Shown here piece by piece: positions 41,408 through 49,803 of a stretch of DNA of 64,000 nucleotides; within the stretch, counting starts at the first letter, position 1; each line of letters opens with the position of its first letter. The stretch lies in contig NZ_JACLQD010000001.1 in NCBI RefSeq assembly GCF_014243445.1, positions 1,054,001-1,118,000 of the forward strand, written 5' to 3'. Below the pieces are notes generated by a model that saw only the letters and a program-made list of their open reading frames with translations, was not told where the DNA came from and ran no database searches. The stretch comes from Paragemmobacter straminiformis (GTDB taxonomy: Bacteria; Pseudomonadota; Alphaproteobacteria; Rhodobacterales; Rhodobacteraceae). The translations under genes were made by a program, and so were the position numbers.

Positions 41408-41432
41408 GCCAAGCGAAATGGACCGCAGCGCG

Positions 41433-41469
41433 CAAAAAGCAAGAGGCCCGCCACAAGGGGCGGGCCTTT
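41433..41469 (-). terminator. Terminator of rpsD
   Basis: On the minus strand AGGCCCGCC, loop CCTTGT, GGCGGGCCT, followed by CTTGCTTTTTG. Nine-bp GC stem 20 nt after the rpsD stop. Confidence 0.85.
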
Positions 41470-41489
41470 CGTAGCACAAGAAGCGAAGA

Positions 41490-42110
41490 TCAGTTCTTCG
41501 CGTAGTATTCGACGACGAGGTTCGGTTCCATCTGGACCGGATAGGGCACATCGCCCAGCGACGGCGTGCGCACGAAGGTCGCGACCATTTTCGAGTGGTC
41601 GACTTCGATGTAGTCGGGAACGTCACGCTCGGTCAGGGCGACGGCTTCCAGAACCAGAGCCATCTGCTTCGACTTCTGGCGCACTTCGACGACATCGCCT
41701 TCCTTGACGCGGTAGGACGCGATGTTGACGCGCTTGCCGTTCACGGTGACGTGGCCGTGGTTCACGAACTGGCGCGCGGCAAAGATCGTCGGGACGAATT
41801 TCGCGCGGTAGACGACCGCATCGAGACGACGCTCGAGCAGGCCAACCAGCATCTCGCCGGTGTCGCCCTTGACGCGTTCAGCTTCGCCGTAGATTTTGCG
41901 GAACTGCTTTTCGGTCAGGTCGCCGTAGTAACCCTTGAGTTTCTGCTTGGCGCGCAGCTGCGTACCGAAGTCCGACAGCTTGTTCTTGCGGCGCTGGCCG
42001 TGCTGGCCGGGGCCGTATTCGCGCTTGTTCACCGGAGACTTCGGACGTCCCCAGATGTTTTCGCCCATGCGGCGGTCGATCTTGTGCTTGGCAGAGGTGC
42101 GTTTGGTCAC
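41490..42110 (-). CDS. rpsD: 30S ribosomal protein S4
   Basis: A 206-residue primary 16S rRNA-binding protein. [20 protein letters not shown] opens it, and the S4 RNA-binding domain ([38 protein letters not shown]) is intact. The start is GTG at 42110 with the strong site AAGGAG. Upstream there is a promoter-like sequence partly overlapped by a terminator hairpin (42199-42260). Confidence 0.98.
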   Translation of the reverse strand: MTKRTSAKHKIDRRMGENIWGRPKSPVNKREYGPGQHGQRRKNKLSDFGTQLRAKQKLKGYYGDLTEKQFRKIYGEAERVKGDTGEMLVGLLERRLDAVVYRAKFVPTIFAARQFVNHGHVTVNGKRVNIASYRVKEGDVVEVRQKSKQMALVLEAVALTERDVPDYIEVDHSKMVATFVRTPSLGDVPYPVQMEPNLVVEYYAKN

Positions 42111-42198
42111 CGCTGATCTCCTTCTAAGTTACGAAGGGCGTTGTCCTTTTCCCCGGGGGGACGACAGGCTTCCCCTTGCGGGGGCCACCAACACCAAT

Positions 42199-42224
42199 GA
42201 AAAACCCCGACCTTTCGGCCGGAG
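42199..42224 (-). terminator. Terminator between the Hint gene and rpsD
   Basis: On the minus strand CTCCGGCC, tetraloop GAAA, GGTCGGGG, then TTTTTC. Eight pairs including two G-U. It lies 42 nt after the Hint stop but also immediately after the start point expected for the promoter at 42233-42260. Confidence 0.8.
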
Positions 42225-42232
42225 TTGAGGGG

Positions 42233-42260
42233 CTTATACAGCCCGTTGAAGCAGAGTCAA
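42233..42260 (-). promoter_or_regulatory. Strong sigma-70-like promoter upstream of rpsD
   Basis: On the minus strand TTGACT (42255-42260), 16-nt spacer, TATAAG (42233-42238). It is one of the best consensus matches in the window and begins 6 bp after the Hint stop. Its expected start point (around 42226) sits on the edge of a terminator hairpin. Confidence 0.6.
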
Positions 42261-42266
42261 CCAGCC

Positions 42267-43337
42267 TCAGGCCGCAACATCGTGCCGCAGGATCGAGGCT
42301 TCGGACGCCGAAAGGTTGCGCCGCGCGTAATCGCCGTAGCTTTGCGGATTGACCGCGATCTGCGGCAAGAGGCCAAGCAAGCCCTCGCGCTGGTCGGGAT
42401 CGATCGTGTCGAGCGCGGTATTCGACGGGTGAAAGCTTTCCGTCTCGATCCCGTTGGCGAAAACGATGTTGTGCCGTTCCAACAGGATGTGAACGTAGGT
42501 CACCTCGCGCAGGGCATAGTCGACGGTCACGGTGGTGTCGTTCAACAGGTCCTGCGCCCGCACGAGGACTTCGGGCGTGTTGAACAGGGCCTGCGCCGCA
42601 GGCCCGCGCAACAGCATACGGTGTTGCGGCGAAACCAGAAGGTCAGGCTCGGGCCGCCCGACGCCATAGGCCCCCGCGCGGAACCGGACGGGCCGGAGGT
42701 GCGGCATGGCGTAGAGCCGCGCGCCGGTCATGCGGCGGCTTCCGGTCCACAGAATCTCTTGCGGGCCGTTGTCCTTGGTCAGCACCCTGTCTCCTGCACG
42801 GAGCGAGCGGATCAAGCGCGGGCCAACCGGTGTCGCGATGCGCGTTTCAGGCGTGAAGCAGATCACACCGCCGGCCTCGACCGCGCCCGCACCGGAATGC
42901 GTGCGATCTATCTGGGTGCGCACGACCCAAAGATCGGCGTCTTTCGGCGGCAACTCGCCATAGAACATCAGAAGTCGCGCCGAACTTGACGGCACGTCTA
43001 TCACCGTCACGGAAAAGCTTTGGTGACCGTCGGTCACGATGAAGCCCTGGTCGGGTTCGTCCTCGTCCTGTTCCGAAGCGGCTTCGTCGGCGGACGCGCG
43101 TTCCATCGCAGCGCCGACAAGGCGGCGCACCATGCGCGCCGCACGTTTTTGCATGTCTGCCTTGCCCTCGTGCCCTTCCAGAAGAAGCGTATCCTGCGTG
43201 CGATCAACCCGGACGGCTTCCCCCGTCCAGCGCCAAGCCACACCCACGGTCAGCGAGTCGAGTGTCGACGCCGCCAAACCATCCACTTCCGTCTGCGCCC
43301 AAGAGATGACAAACGTGCCGCGAGAGCCCGTTTTCAT
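42267..43337 (-). CDS. Hint (Hedgehog/intein) domain protein
   Basis: A 356-residue protein. Residues ~1-150 are a variable N-terminal part with an acidic patch (EQDEDEPDQG). The Hint domain starts at Cys160 in ICFTPETRIATPVGP, continues through LRAGDRVLTKDNGPQEILW, and includes SPQHRMLLRGP and the late HILLERHNIVFANGIETESF. Such Hint proteins are abundant in Rhodobacteraceae and may self-cleave at the Gly-Val-Ile/Cys junction. Their role is unknown. A terminator lies just downstream. Confidence 0.85.
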   Translation of the reverse strand: MKTGSRGTFVISWAQTEVDGLAASTLDSLTVGVAWRWTGEAVRVDRTQDTLLLEGHEGKADMQKRAARMVRRLVGAAMERASADEAASEQDEDEPDQGFIVTDGHQSFSVTVIDVPSSSARLLMFYGELPPKDADLWVVRTQIDRTHSGAGAVEAGGVICFTPETRIATPVGPRLIRSLRAGDRVLTKDNGPQEILWTGSRRMTGARLYAMPHLRPVRFRAGAYGVGRPEPDLLVSPQHRMLLRGPAAQALFNTPEVLVRAQDLLNDTTVTVDYALREVTYVHILLERHNIVFANGIETESFHPSNTALDTIDPDQREGLLGLLPQIAVNPQSYGDYARRNLSASEASILRHDVAA

Positions 43338-43449
43338 TGCCTGTTACCGTCTGCTCGTTTTTTCTTGTTTATGACGAAAGGCTAGCAGGCTTACAGACCT
43401 TTGGCTATATCCCAAGCGCAACACTGCGCAGCGAAGTTTCGGAATTCGT

Positions 43450-44361
43450 TCAGAAGTTCAGCCGCAGGTTCACCGAGCCGATCATCTGCGATTCGGGCTG
43501 GGTGGTGAATTCCTTGCCAAGCCATGTCACGCCATAGAACACCTCGGACCGGTCGCCCTGCCAATGCACGCCCGCGCGCAGGCGGCTGCGCGTGTCATTG
43601 GGCTGCGCGGCGTCGCCATCCTCGAAATAATGGCTGTCGAACACGCGCGCGATGTCGCCGCCCATGACAAGGCTCAGGCCCGAAGTCCGGCTTCCGGCGA
43701 CGGCGCGGTAACGCTGGCCGCTCGGGCCGTCGCGCAGCATCAGCGCCTCGCGGGTGAAGCCGCCGAAGCTGAGGTCGGCACCGACACGGACGAAGGTTTC
43801 GACACCGGCCTGCGCCTCGACGAAGGGGCGCAATTCGGCGTTGGAAAGCGCGATGCGTCTGCCCATCTCGGCCTGGGCGGTCGGATAGAAGGCATCGTCG
43901 ATCTGGGTGTCGTAGACTTGCGGTTCACCAAGGCCGAGCAGATCATGGATGTTGGATTGAAGATCGCTCGCTCCGGTCTGGGGGCCGGTAATCACGATGT
44001 TTGCGCCAAGGCTGGTTTCGATCCCGTGCCAGTCGAAATGGGTGTGCAATCCGAAGGTCAACGCGCCGACGAAGCGGCGGTCGTTCGGATCGGCAACAAG
44101 CAGATCGGCGGGGGCGATCGTCTCGCCGACGGCGCGGAATTCGAGGATTTGACCTGCGGTCGCGGGCAGCGCGCCCGACCATTCCGTGCCCCGCACGCGC
44201 GACAGGCTGTACGAGCCTGACCGCCAGCGGTCGCGGCCGTCGCCGAGAATGTCATTTGTCAGAAGCCGGCCCCATCCAAGGGTGACACGTTGTTCCTGTG
44301 CGGAAAGCGAGGCGGGGATCAGGGACAAAAACGCGCAAAGCGCAAGCAAGGGCTTGTTCAT
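43450..44361 (-). CDS. LpxR-like outer membrane protein (lipid A deacylase family, DUF2219)
   Basis: A 303-residue protein with a signal peptide (MNKPLLALCAFLSLIPASLSA). The mature part alternates beta strands typical of a 12-strand barrel; LGWGRLLTNDILGDGRDRWR matches the conserved N-terminal LpxR segment with the N-D catalytic region, and GLHTHFDWHG follows. The C-terminus ends in an aromatic residue (VNLRLNF), the outer membrane insertion signal. LpxR removes the 3'-acyloxyacyl chain of lipid A; activity here is inferred from family. Confidence 0.82.
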   Translation of the reverse strand: MNKPLLALCAFLSLIPASLSAQEQRVTLGWGRLLTNDILGDGRDRWRSGSYSLSRVRGTEWSGALPATAGQILEFRAVGETIAPADLLVADPNDRRFVGALTFGLHTHFDWHGIETSLGANIVITGPQTGASDLQSNIHDLLGLGEPQVYDTQIDDAFYPTAQAEMGRRIALSNAELRPFVEAQAGVETFVRVGADLSFGGFTREALMLRDGPSGQRYRAVAGSRTSGLSLVMGGDIARVFDSHYFEDGDAAQPNDTRSRLRAGVHWQGDRSEVFYGVTWLGKEFTTQPESQMIGSVNLRLNF

Positions 44362-44511
44362 ATAAGGTCCATCGATATCAAGCCCCCAAGCTTGTGACCA
44401 ATTTATATCCTGCAGTCGCTTCGGGCCAGCCTTCGGGATGGCCTGACGATACCTTGGTCACAAACCGTTGCATAAACGCCGGATGTGATGCCGTTCGGAC
44501 AGAAAAACTGT

Positions 44512-44586
44512 GCAAATTCGTCATCGGCCGTGTCGATTTCGTCAAATGACGAATTTGCAGATCCGTCCAAACTCGACAAATTCGTC
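44512..44586. repeat. Diverged two-hairpin element C, copy 3
   Basis: GCAAATTCGTCAT (44512-44524) pairs perfectly with ATGACGAATTTGC (44546-44558) around a 21-nt loop. AATTTGCAGATCCGT then follows, 15 nt identical to the junction of element C copy 2 read on the minus strand. A third AAATTCGTC is at 44578-44586. Confidence 0.65.
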
Positions 44587-44802
44587 AGTTTCGTCCGCTT
44601 GGTAACCAAATCATCACCTTTATGAACGCCTCGTCACCCCGCCGTTTCGGCGCCGCACAGCCGGATGTATACCGATATTCGACCGCCGCTGGTGAGTTTT
44701 ACGAGTGGCTGAGTATCGTGTGTGTGTAACGAGTGTGTCGGTACTGGTTGTTACCTTGTTCGCGTAACGAGTTAAGCTGGCGGCGGTCTTTCTATCGGGT
44801 TT

Positions 44803-44829
44803 AAGGGGCGCAGGGTTTGCGCCCCTTTA
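44803..44829. terminator. Bidirectional terminator-like hairpin after the PAS protein gene
   Basis: AAGGGGCGCA, loop GGGTT, TGCGCCCCTT, a 10-bp stem 3 nt from the stop codon of the minus-strand PAS gene; short T/A runs flank both sides. Confidence 0.6.
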
Positions 44830-44831
44830 CC

Positions 44832-46058
44832 TTATGTGCCGATCAGATCGGCTTCCTCCCTTACCGACTGTGCGGCGCCCGCGATCTTGTAGAGATGGGC
44901 ATCCAGACCCGAATGGAACCCGTCGAGCGCCGTGATCAGCGAGGCCAGCCCCTCGTGCGGTTTCGGCATCCGTCCGCATTCGACACGGCTCATGATACGG
45001 ATCGAATCAAGCGCAACGATGGCGCGGCGAAGCGAACCGATATCGGCCACCAGCCGCCCCGAGATGCGCGCCAGACCGACAAGCGCCTCGGAGGCTTGGG
45101 CGTCGTAGTCGGCGGCCAAGGCTGCAAGCGCGCTGCGCTCTGCGGCGATGTCGATGCCGTCGCCGGCCATCGTCTGACGGGCGAATTGCCGTTCGGCCAT
45201 CCGCATCAGGCGCGAGGCTCCATGCTGGAACAAGGCCGCCTCTTCACCCGCCATCACGAAGGGTGAAGCGGCATCGCCATCGCCCAAGAGACGGTTGAGT
45301 TCGCGCATGACGGTGCCCGCAAGGTCGCGGTAATTGTCGGCGATTGCGCCAAGCGGTCCACCCGAGCGTTCGATCCTTGCCGAGATGATGCGCATGTTGA
45401 CCGGCACAAGCTGCAAGCGCCGCAGATCGGCCGTAACCCGTGCCTTCTGGGCGCGAATGGTTTCGGCCTGCTCTGCAAGGCGCAGCATCGCCGCGATGCG
45501 CCCGTCAGGCTCTGCGCGCAGGGCGGCGTCATGCGCGACAAATTCGCTTGCAAGGGCGCGGGCCTGAAAGTTGGCATACCGCGCAAAGCCAAGTTCGGTC
45601 AGCCGCCCCAGCAGCCGCGCCGCCGATTGCGGCGGGGTCAGCTTTTCATCGCGCTCGGCCGCGAGCAGGGCCGCATATTCGGCCACGACCTGCGCGAAAA
45701 GGCCGCTTGTGGGTTTCATCCGGACCGAGAGATAGCCGCCGTTGCACGGCGTCACCAAGGCAAGCACCCAGTAGTATCGCCCGTCCTTGGCCTTGTTCTT
45801 CACATAGGCCGCGACGGGATAGCCCGACTGGATCCCGTCCCACAACAGCTGGAACACCCCCTTGGGCATGTCGGGATGCCGGATCAGGCGGTGCGGCGCG
45901 TTGCGCAGTTCTGCCGCCGGAAAGCCGCTGATGCGCATGAACACATCGTTATAGGCCCGGATCACGCCGCGCCCGTCGGTCCGCGAGAAGAAGGTCTCGT
46001 CCAAGCCAAATGGCGCCTCACCCGTCCGCACATCACCCGTTTGAAAAACCGCCGTCAT
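44832..46058 (-). CDS. PAS domain sensor protein, Aer-like, without an MCP signalling domain
   Basis: A 408-residue soluble protein. Residues ~15-125 form a PAS domain close to those of Aer-type aerotaxis receptors: FSRTDGRGVIRAYNDVFMRI, the LIRHPDMPKGVFQLLWDGIQ segment and GRYYWVLALVTPCNGGYLSV. The remaining ~280 residues are alpha-helical, Ala/Arg/Glu-rich, with no HAMP, transmembrane or methyl-accepting hairpin that I recognise. It may sense redox through a flavin or small ligand and pass the signal by protein contact. Next upstream is the EAL gene, same strand. Confidence 0.8.
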   Translation of the reverse strand: MTAVFQTGDVRTGEAPFGLDETFFSRTDGRGVIRAYNDVFMRISGFPAAELRNAPHRLIRHPDMPKGVFQLLWDGIQSGYPVAAYVKNKAKDGRYYWVLALVTPCNGGYLSVRMKPTSGLFAQVVAEYAALLAAERDEKLTPPQSAARLLGRLTELGFARYANFQARALASEFVAHDAALRAEPDGRIAAMLRLAEQAETIRAQKARVTADLRRLQLVPVNMRIISARIERSGGPLGAIADNYRDLAGTVMRELNRLLGDGDAASPFVMAGEEAALFQHGASRLMRMAERQFARQTMAGDGIDIAAERSALAALAADYDAQASEALVGLARISGRLVADIGSLRRAIVALDSIRIMSRVECGRMPKPHEGLASLITALDGFHSGLDAHLYKIAGAAQSVREEADLIGT

Positions 46059-46155
46059 GGGATGCCCCTTTGCGATAGGCGGCGCCGTTCTGGCGCTACG
46101 CCGCAAGGTGCAAAACGGCAAATGACGTGCCACCGTTAGTTGATCGAACGGTTTT

Positions 46156-46977
46156 TCACACCGTCGCCTTGGCGGCCGCCTCCCAACTCGGCAGAACGGA
46201 TGGTGCGGCGAAGTAATATCCCTGCAGACAATCGACGCCGAGCGCCGTCAGCCACGCGGCCTCGGCCTCATGCTCGACCCCTTGCGCAACGCAGATCATG
46301 TCGAATTGCCGCGCGATGGACAGGAAAGCCGCCATCAGCACCTGATTGTCGGCATCCAGATGGATGGCGCGGGTGAACTGGCTATCGACCTTGAGGACAT
46401 CGAAGGAAAATTCGCGGAAGTGGCGAAGGGCCGTCTGGCCTGCGCCGAAACCGTCAAGCGCAAAGGATATCCCCTTGCGCCGCAGGTCTACCATGAAGGC
46501 CGCCACGACCTCGGGCACGGTCATTGCACTGGTTTCGGTGATTTCGAGGATGAGACGCTCGCCCACGCCATCGGTGCCCTGCAAGCCGTTTTGCAGAATC
46601 CGCATCCAGCGTGGCCATCCGATAGACCGCGCCGACATGTTGACAGACAGGCGCAGGTCGCGATGGCGTCGCAGAGCATCCAGCCCCATGGCAAGCGCGG
46701 CACAGTCGATTTCGCGCCCGAGTTCCTGCTGTTCGACCACAGACATGAAATCGCGCGCCGGAATCACGCGCCCCGTCCGGTCAAGCACGCGCATAAGCCC
46801 CTCGTGAAAGCCGTTCCGTCCCGGATTGGCCGCCACGACGACCGGCTGGTAAGCCAGACGCAGGCGCCGTTCCTTTACCGCTTCCGCGACCATTCCCAGA
46901 ACCTGCCGGTCATTTTCGGCAACGGCCCATGACAGCGGGCTTTCGCCGGCGCTGTCGATTGTCTTTTGCATCTGCAT
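46156..46977 (-). CDS. EAL domain protein, probably catalytically inactive
   Basis: A 273-residue cytosolic single-domain EAL protein. The signature EAL is EGL (59-61), SVN is kept (111-113), EITE is kept (145-148), but the D-D-F-G metal motif reads D-G-F-G (175-178) and the E-G-V-E region reads Q-G-V-E (232-235). Loss of the second Asp and of that Glu should cripple metal binding, so it is more likely a c-di-GMP receptor or a protein-binding regulator than a phosphodiesterase. The ATG at 46977 has GGGGG upstream. Confidence 0.85.
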   Translation of the reverse strand: MQMQKTIDSAGESPLSWAVAENDRQVLGMVAEAVKERRLRLAYQPVVVAANPGRNGFHEGLMRVLDRTGRVIPARDFMSVVEQQELGREIDCAALAMGLDALRRHRDLRLSVNMSARSIGWPRWMRILQNGLQGTDGVGERLILEITETSAMTVPEVVAAFMVDLRRKGISFALDGFGAGQTALRHFREFSFDVLKVDSQFTRAIHLDADNQVLMAAFLSIARQFDMICVAQGVEHEAEAAWLTALGVDCLQGYYFAAPSVLPSWEAAAKATV

Positions 46978-47058
46978 TCGGTCACCCCCATGACACCCCT
47001 TTGTCGACAAAGATGCGCCCCAGCCGTAAACACGGGGTGAATGCGGATAGGAAATAGC

Positions 47059-47628
47059 ATGTCAGACCGTTGCCCCTGGTGCGGGACCGACCCGCTCTAT
47101 GTCACCTATCATGATCAAGAATGGGGCATTCCGCAGCGCGACCCGCGGGCCTTGTGGGAATGCCTGATGCTCGAGGGGTTTCAGGCCGGTCTGTCGTGGA
47201 TCACCATCTTGCGGCGGCGCGAGACGTTCCGCGCCGCCTTCGCGGGGTTCGATCCGGCAACCATCGCGCAGTGGGGCGAGCCCGAGGTGACGCGCCTGCT
47301 TGGCGATCCGGGGATCATACGCCACCGCGGCAAGATCGAAGGAACGATCCTGTCAGCCCGCGCCTACCTGCGGATCGAGGCGGACGAGGGTTTCTCACCT
47401 TATCTGTGGAAGCATGTGGGCCACCGCCCGCAACAGAACCAACCCCGAAGCGGGGCCGATATTCCCGCGCAAACGCCCGCCTCGGTCGCCCTGTCAAAAC
47501 AGCTCAGGCAAGACGGGTTCAAATTCTGCGGCCCGACGATCGTCTACGCCTTCATGCAGGCCGTCGGCATGGTGAACGACCACCTCGTCACCTGCCCGTC
47601 GCATGGACATGCGGCTTCTTTCGCCTGA
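47059..47628 (+). CDS. tag: DNA-3-methyladenine glycosylase I
   Basis: A 189-residue base excision repair enzyme. CPWCGTDPLYVTYHDQEWG holds the N-terminal zinc ligand Cys and conserved YHD; FQAGLSWITILRRRETFRAA is the helix-hairpin region; FCGPTIVYAFMQAVGMVNDH and the terminal CPSHGH provide the remaining zinc ligands. ATG at 47059 has AGGA 8 nt upstream and is preferred over 47041. Repeat B copy 4 follows. Confidence 0.96.
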   Translation: MSDRCPWCGTDPLYVTYHDQEWGIPQRDPRALWECLMLEGFQAGLSWITILRRRETFRAAFAGFDPATIAQWGEPEVTRLLGDPGIIRHRGKIEGTILSARAYLRIEADEGFSPYLWKHVGHRPQQNQPRSGADIPAQTPASVALSKQLRQDGFKFCGPTIVYAFMQAVGMVNDHLVTCPSHGHAASFA

Positions 47629-47680
47629 TTTCACCTTTGCCCAAATACTCTGGGGGGTGCGGGGGGCTAGCCCCCCGCCG
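47629..47680 (+). repeat. Dispersed repeat B, copy 4, overlapping a gene end
   Basis: TTTCACCTTTGCCCAAATAC then TCTGGGGGG and the perfect 20-nt palindrome GCGGGGGGCTAGCCCCCCGC (47659-47678). The central CTAG contains the stop codon of the convergent thioredoxin-like gene, so the repeat encodes that protein's last residues. Confidence 0.85.
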
Positions 47681-48218
47681 CTTCCGACATCATGGCCGCC
47701 AGCACGGCCTTGGCATTGTCGCTGTCCCATTCGGCATCGCCGATCAGCCGCGCCACTTCCTGCCCTTGCGGGTTCAGGATCACCGTCACGGGCAGGGCCA
47801 GCACACCCATCGCCCGCGCAAGGTCGGATTTCGGGTCGCGCAGGATCGGCAGGCCGGTCACGCCTGCCTCTTCATAGAACCGCTGGATACCCTCGACAGC
47901 ATTGCGTCCGGTCGCCACGGGCACAACTGCCAGCCCGGGCATCGCGGCCTGCAAACGGTCGAGCGACGGCATCTCCTTGCGGCAGGGCGCGCACCATGTG
48001 GCCCAGAAATTCAGCACGACCCATTTGCCGCGCCAGTCGGCCAGCGGATGGGGAGTGTCGGCCTCGTCCAGAAACACCGCCTCGGGCAGATCGACCGGCG
48101 TTTCGTGAAGCGCCAGTTTCTTCATGTCGCCCTCGCGCAGGGCGGCCACATCGGCGGCAGCCGGATTTGCACCAAGCATCAAGGCCGTATAAAGAACCGC
48201 CAACCAGATCTGCCGCAT
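47667..48218 (-). CDS. TlpA/ResA-like exported thioredoxin-fold protein
   Basis: A 183-residue protein with a signal peptide ([22 protein letters not shown]) and a redoxin domain whose active site is [15 protein letters not shown]. The cis-Pro segment is [14 protein letters not shown]. It probably reduces disulfides in the periplasm, e.g. for cytochrome c maturation. ATG at 48218 follows GAGGTG; an upstream in-frame ATG would overlap argH. Its C-terminal SEAAGG and stop lie inside the palindrome of repeat B copy 4. Confidence 0.9.
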   Translation of the reverse strand: MRQIWLAVLYTALMLGANPAAADVAALREGDMKKLALHETPVDLPEAVFLDEADTPHPLADWRGKWVVLNFWATWCAPCRKEMPSLDRLQAAMPGLAVVPVATGRNAVEGIQRFYEEAGVTGLPILRDPKSDLARAMGVLALPVTVILNPQGQEVARLIGDAEWDSDNAKAVLAAMMSEAAGG

Positions 48219-48240
48219 ATCACCTCGCAAAGGCCGCATC

Positions 48241-49644
48241 ATGACCGATACCGCGACATCCAAAGCCGCCAACCAGATGTGGGGCGGGCGTTTCGCCGAA
48301 GGTCCGGATGCCATCATGACGGCGATCAACGCCTCAATCGGCTTCGACAAACGGCTTTACGCGCAGGATATCGCAGGCTCTCGTGCCCATGCGGCCATGC
48401 TTGCCGCCACGGGTATCCTGACCAATAAGGATGCCGAGGCGATCGGGAAAGGGCTTCTCACGGTCTTGTCAGAGATCGAAGGCGGGAATTTCCCGTTCCG
48501 CACCGATCTGGAAGACATTCACATGAATGTCGAGTCGCGGCTGAAAGAGATCATCGGCGAGCCGGCGGGGCGGTTGCACACGGCGCGGTCGCGCAATGAT
48601 CAGGTCGCGGTGGATTTCCGGCTATGGGTGCGCGACCAGTGCGACGCGGCCATCTCCGGCCTGACGGAACTGATGAAGGCCTTTCTTTCGCAGGCCGAAG
48701 CCGGTGCCGACTGGGTCATGCCGGGCTTCACCCACCTGCAAACGGCGCAGCCCGTGACATGGGGTCACCACATGATGGCCTATGTCGAGATGCTCGCCCG
48801 TGACCGCAGCCGTTTTGCGGATGCGCGGGCGCGGATGAACGAATGCCCCCTTGGTGCTGCCGCCTTGGCGGGCACGTCCTTTCCCATCGACCGCCACGCG
48901 ACGGCACAGGCGCTGGGGTTCGACCGGCCCACGGCGAACAGCCTCGATTCGGTATCGGACCGCGACTTTGCCCTAGAGTTCCTTTCCGCCTCGAGCATCT
49001 GCGCGATGCACCTGTCGCGTTTTGCCGAGGAACTGGTGATCTGGTCGAGCGCACAGTTCCGCTTCGTCCGGCTTTCGGACAAGTGGACCACCGGCTCGTC
49101 GATCATGCCGCAGAAGAAGAACCCCGACGCGGCGGAACTGCTGCGCGCCAAGCTGGGCCGCATCCTTGGCGCGACGGTGGCGCTTTTCACCATCATGAAG
49201 GGTCTGGCGCTGACCTATTCCAAGGATATGCAAGAGGACAAGGAACAGGTGTTCGACGCCGCCGATACGCTGATGCTGGCGTTGGCCGCCATGACCGGCA
49301 TGGTCACCGACATGACAGCCAACCGCGAGGTTCTGGCGCAGGCGGCGGCTTCGGGTTTCTCGACCGCGACCGATCTTGCGGATTGGCTGGTGCGCGCGCT
49401 TGGTTTGCCCTTCCGCGAAGCGCATCATGTGACGGGAACGCTGGTCGCACTGGCCGAATCCAAGGGCTGCGACCTGCCGGACCTGTCGCTTGCCGATATG
49501 CAATCGGTGCATACGGGCATCCGCGCGGAGGTGTTCGATGTTCTTGGTGTGGAGAATTCGGTCCGCTCGCGGACATCCTATGGCGGGACGGCGCCCGAAC
49601 AGGTTCGCGGGCAGGTGGCGCGCTGGAAGGCGGCATTGGCCTGA
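48241..49644 (+). CDS. argH: Argininosuccinate lyase
   Basis: A 467-residue fumarase/aspartase superfamily enzyme, last step of arginine synthesis. [47 protein letters not shown] and the signature [12 protein letters not shown] are present. It is divergent from the TlpA-like gene by 22 bp. Two tiny lipoprotein genes and lysA follow, an arrangement seen in other proteobacteria. Confidence 0.98.
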   Translation: MTDTATSKAANQMWGGRFAEGPDAIMTAINASIGFDKRLYAQDIAGSRAHAAMLAATGILTNKDAEAIGKGLLTVLSEIEGGNFPFRTDLEDIHMNVESRLKEIIGEPAGRLHTARSRNDQVAVDFRLWVRDQCDAAISGLTELMKAFLSQAEAGADWVMPGFTHLQTAQPVTWGHHMMAYVEMLARDRSRFADARARMNECPLGAAALAGTSFPIDRHATAQALGFDRPTANSLDSVSDRDFALEFLSASSICAMHLSRFAEELVIWSSAQFRFVRLSDKWTTGSSIMPQKKNPDAAELLRAKLGRILGATVALFTIMKGLALTYSKDMQEDKEQVFDAADTLMLALAAMTGMVTDMTANREVLAQAAASGFSTATDLADWLVRALGLPFREAHHVTGTLVALAESKGCDLPDLSLADMQSVHTGIRAEVFDVLGVENSVRSRTSYGGTAPEQVRGQVARWKAALA

Positions 49645-49645
49645 G

Positions 49646-49789
49646 GTGGCCCCGCGTGCTTTACTCGTGCTGCTTTCGGTCTCGGCCTGCGGATATCCGG
49701 TGAACGGCGTAATCCACATTGGCGGCGCCGATCTGCGGGTCTATCCTTCCATCTCGATCAAGGCGCATGACGGCGCCGCAACCCGTTGA
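49646..49789 (+). CDS. Small lipoprotein 1, 47 aa
   Basis: A frame starting at GTG 49646, 1 nt after the argH stop, encoding a short hydrophobic signal (ALLVLLSVSAC) with a lipobox V-S-A-C near residue 15 and a tail GYPVNGVIHIGGADLRVYPS. The start lacks a good ribosome binding site, so translation probably depends on argH. Argues for coding: the clean lipobox and the position between argH and lysA. Function is unknown. Confidence 0.6.
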   Translation: MAPRALLVLLSVSACGYPVNGVIHIGGADLRVYPSISIKAHDGAATR

Positions 49790-49803
49790 ACCAGAGGCGA
49801 TTC

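Larger units (their letters stand above)
44362..44831. other. 470-bp intergenic region with inverted and direct repeats, no gene seen
   Basis: The distal part holds ACGAGT three times (44701, 44729, 44767), two of them as GTAACGAGT, in an unusually GT-rich stretch with TGTGTGTGT. A diverged element C hairpin lies at 44512-44586. The region ends in a hairpin AAGGGGCGCA/TGCGCCCCTT at 44803-44828. I find no start codon with ribosome binding site leading to a convincing reading frame; a small RNA or operator region is possible. Confidence 0.5.
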
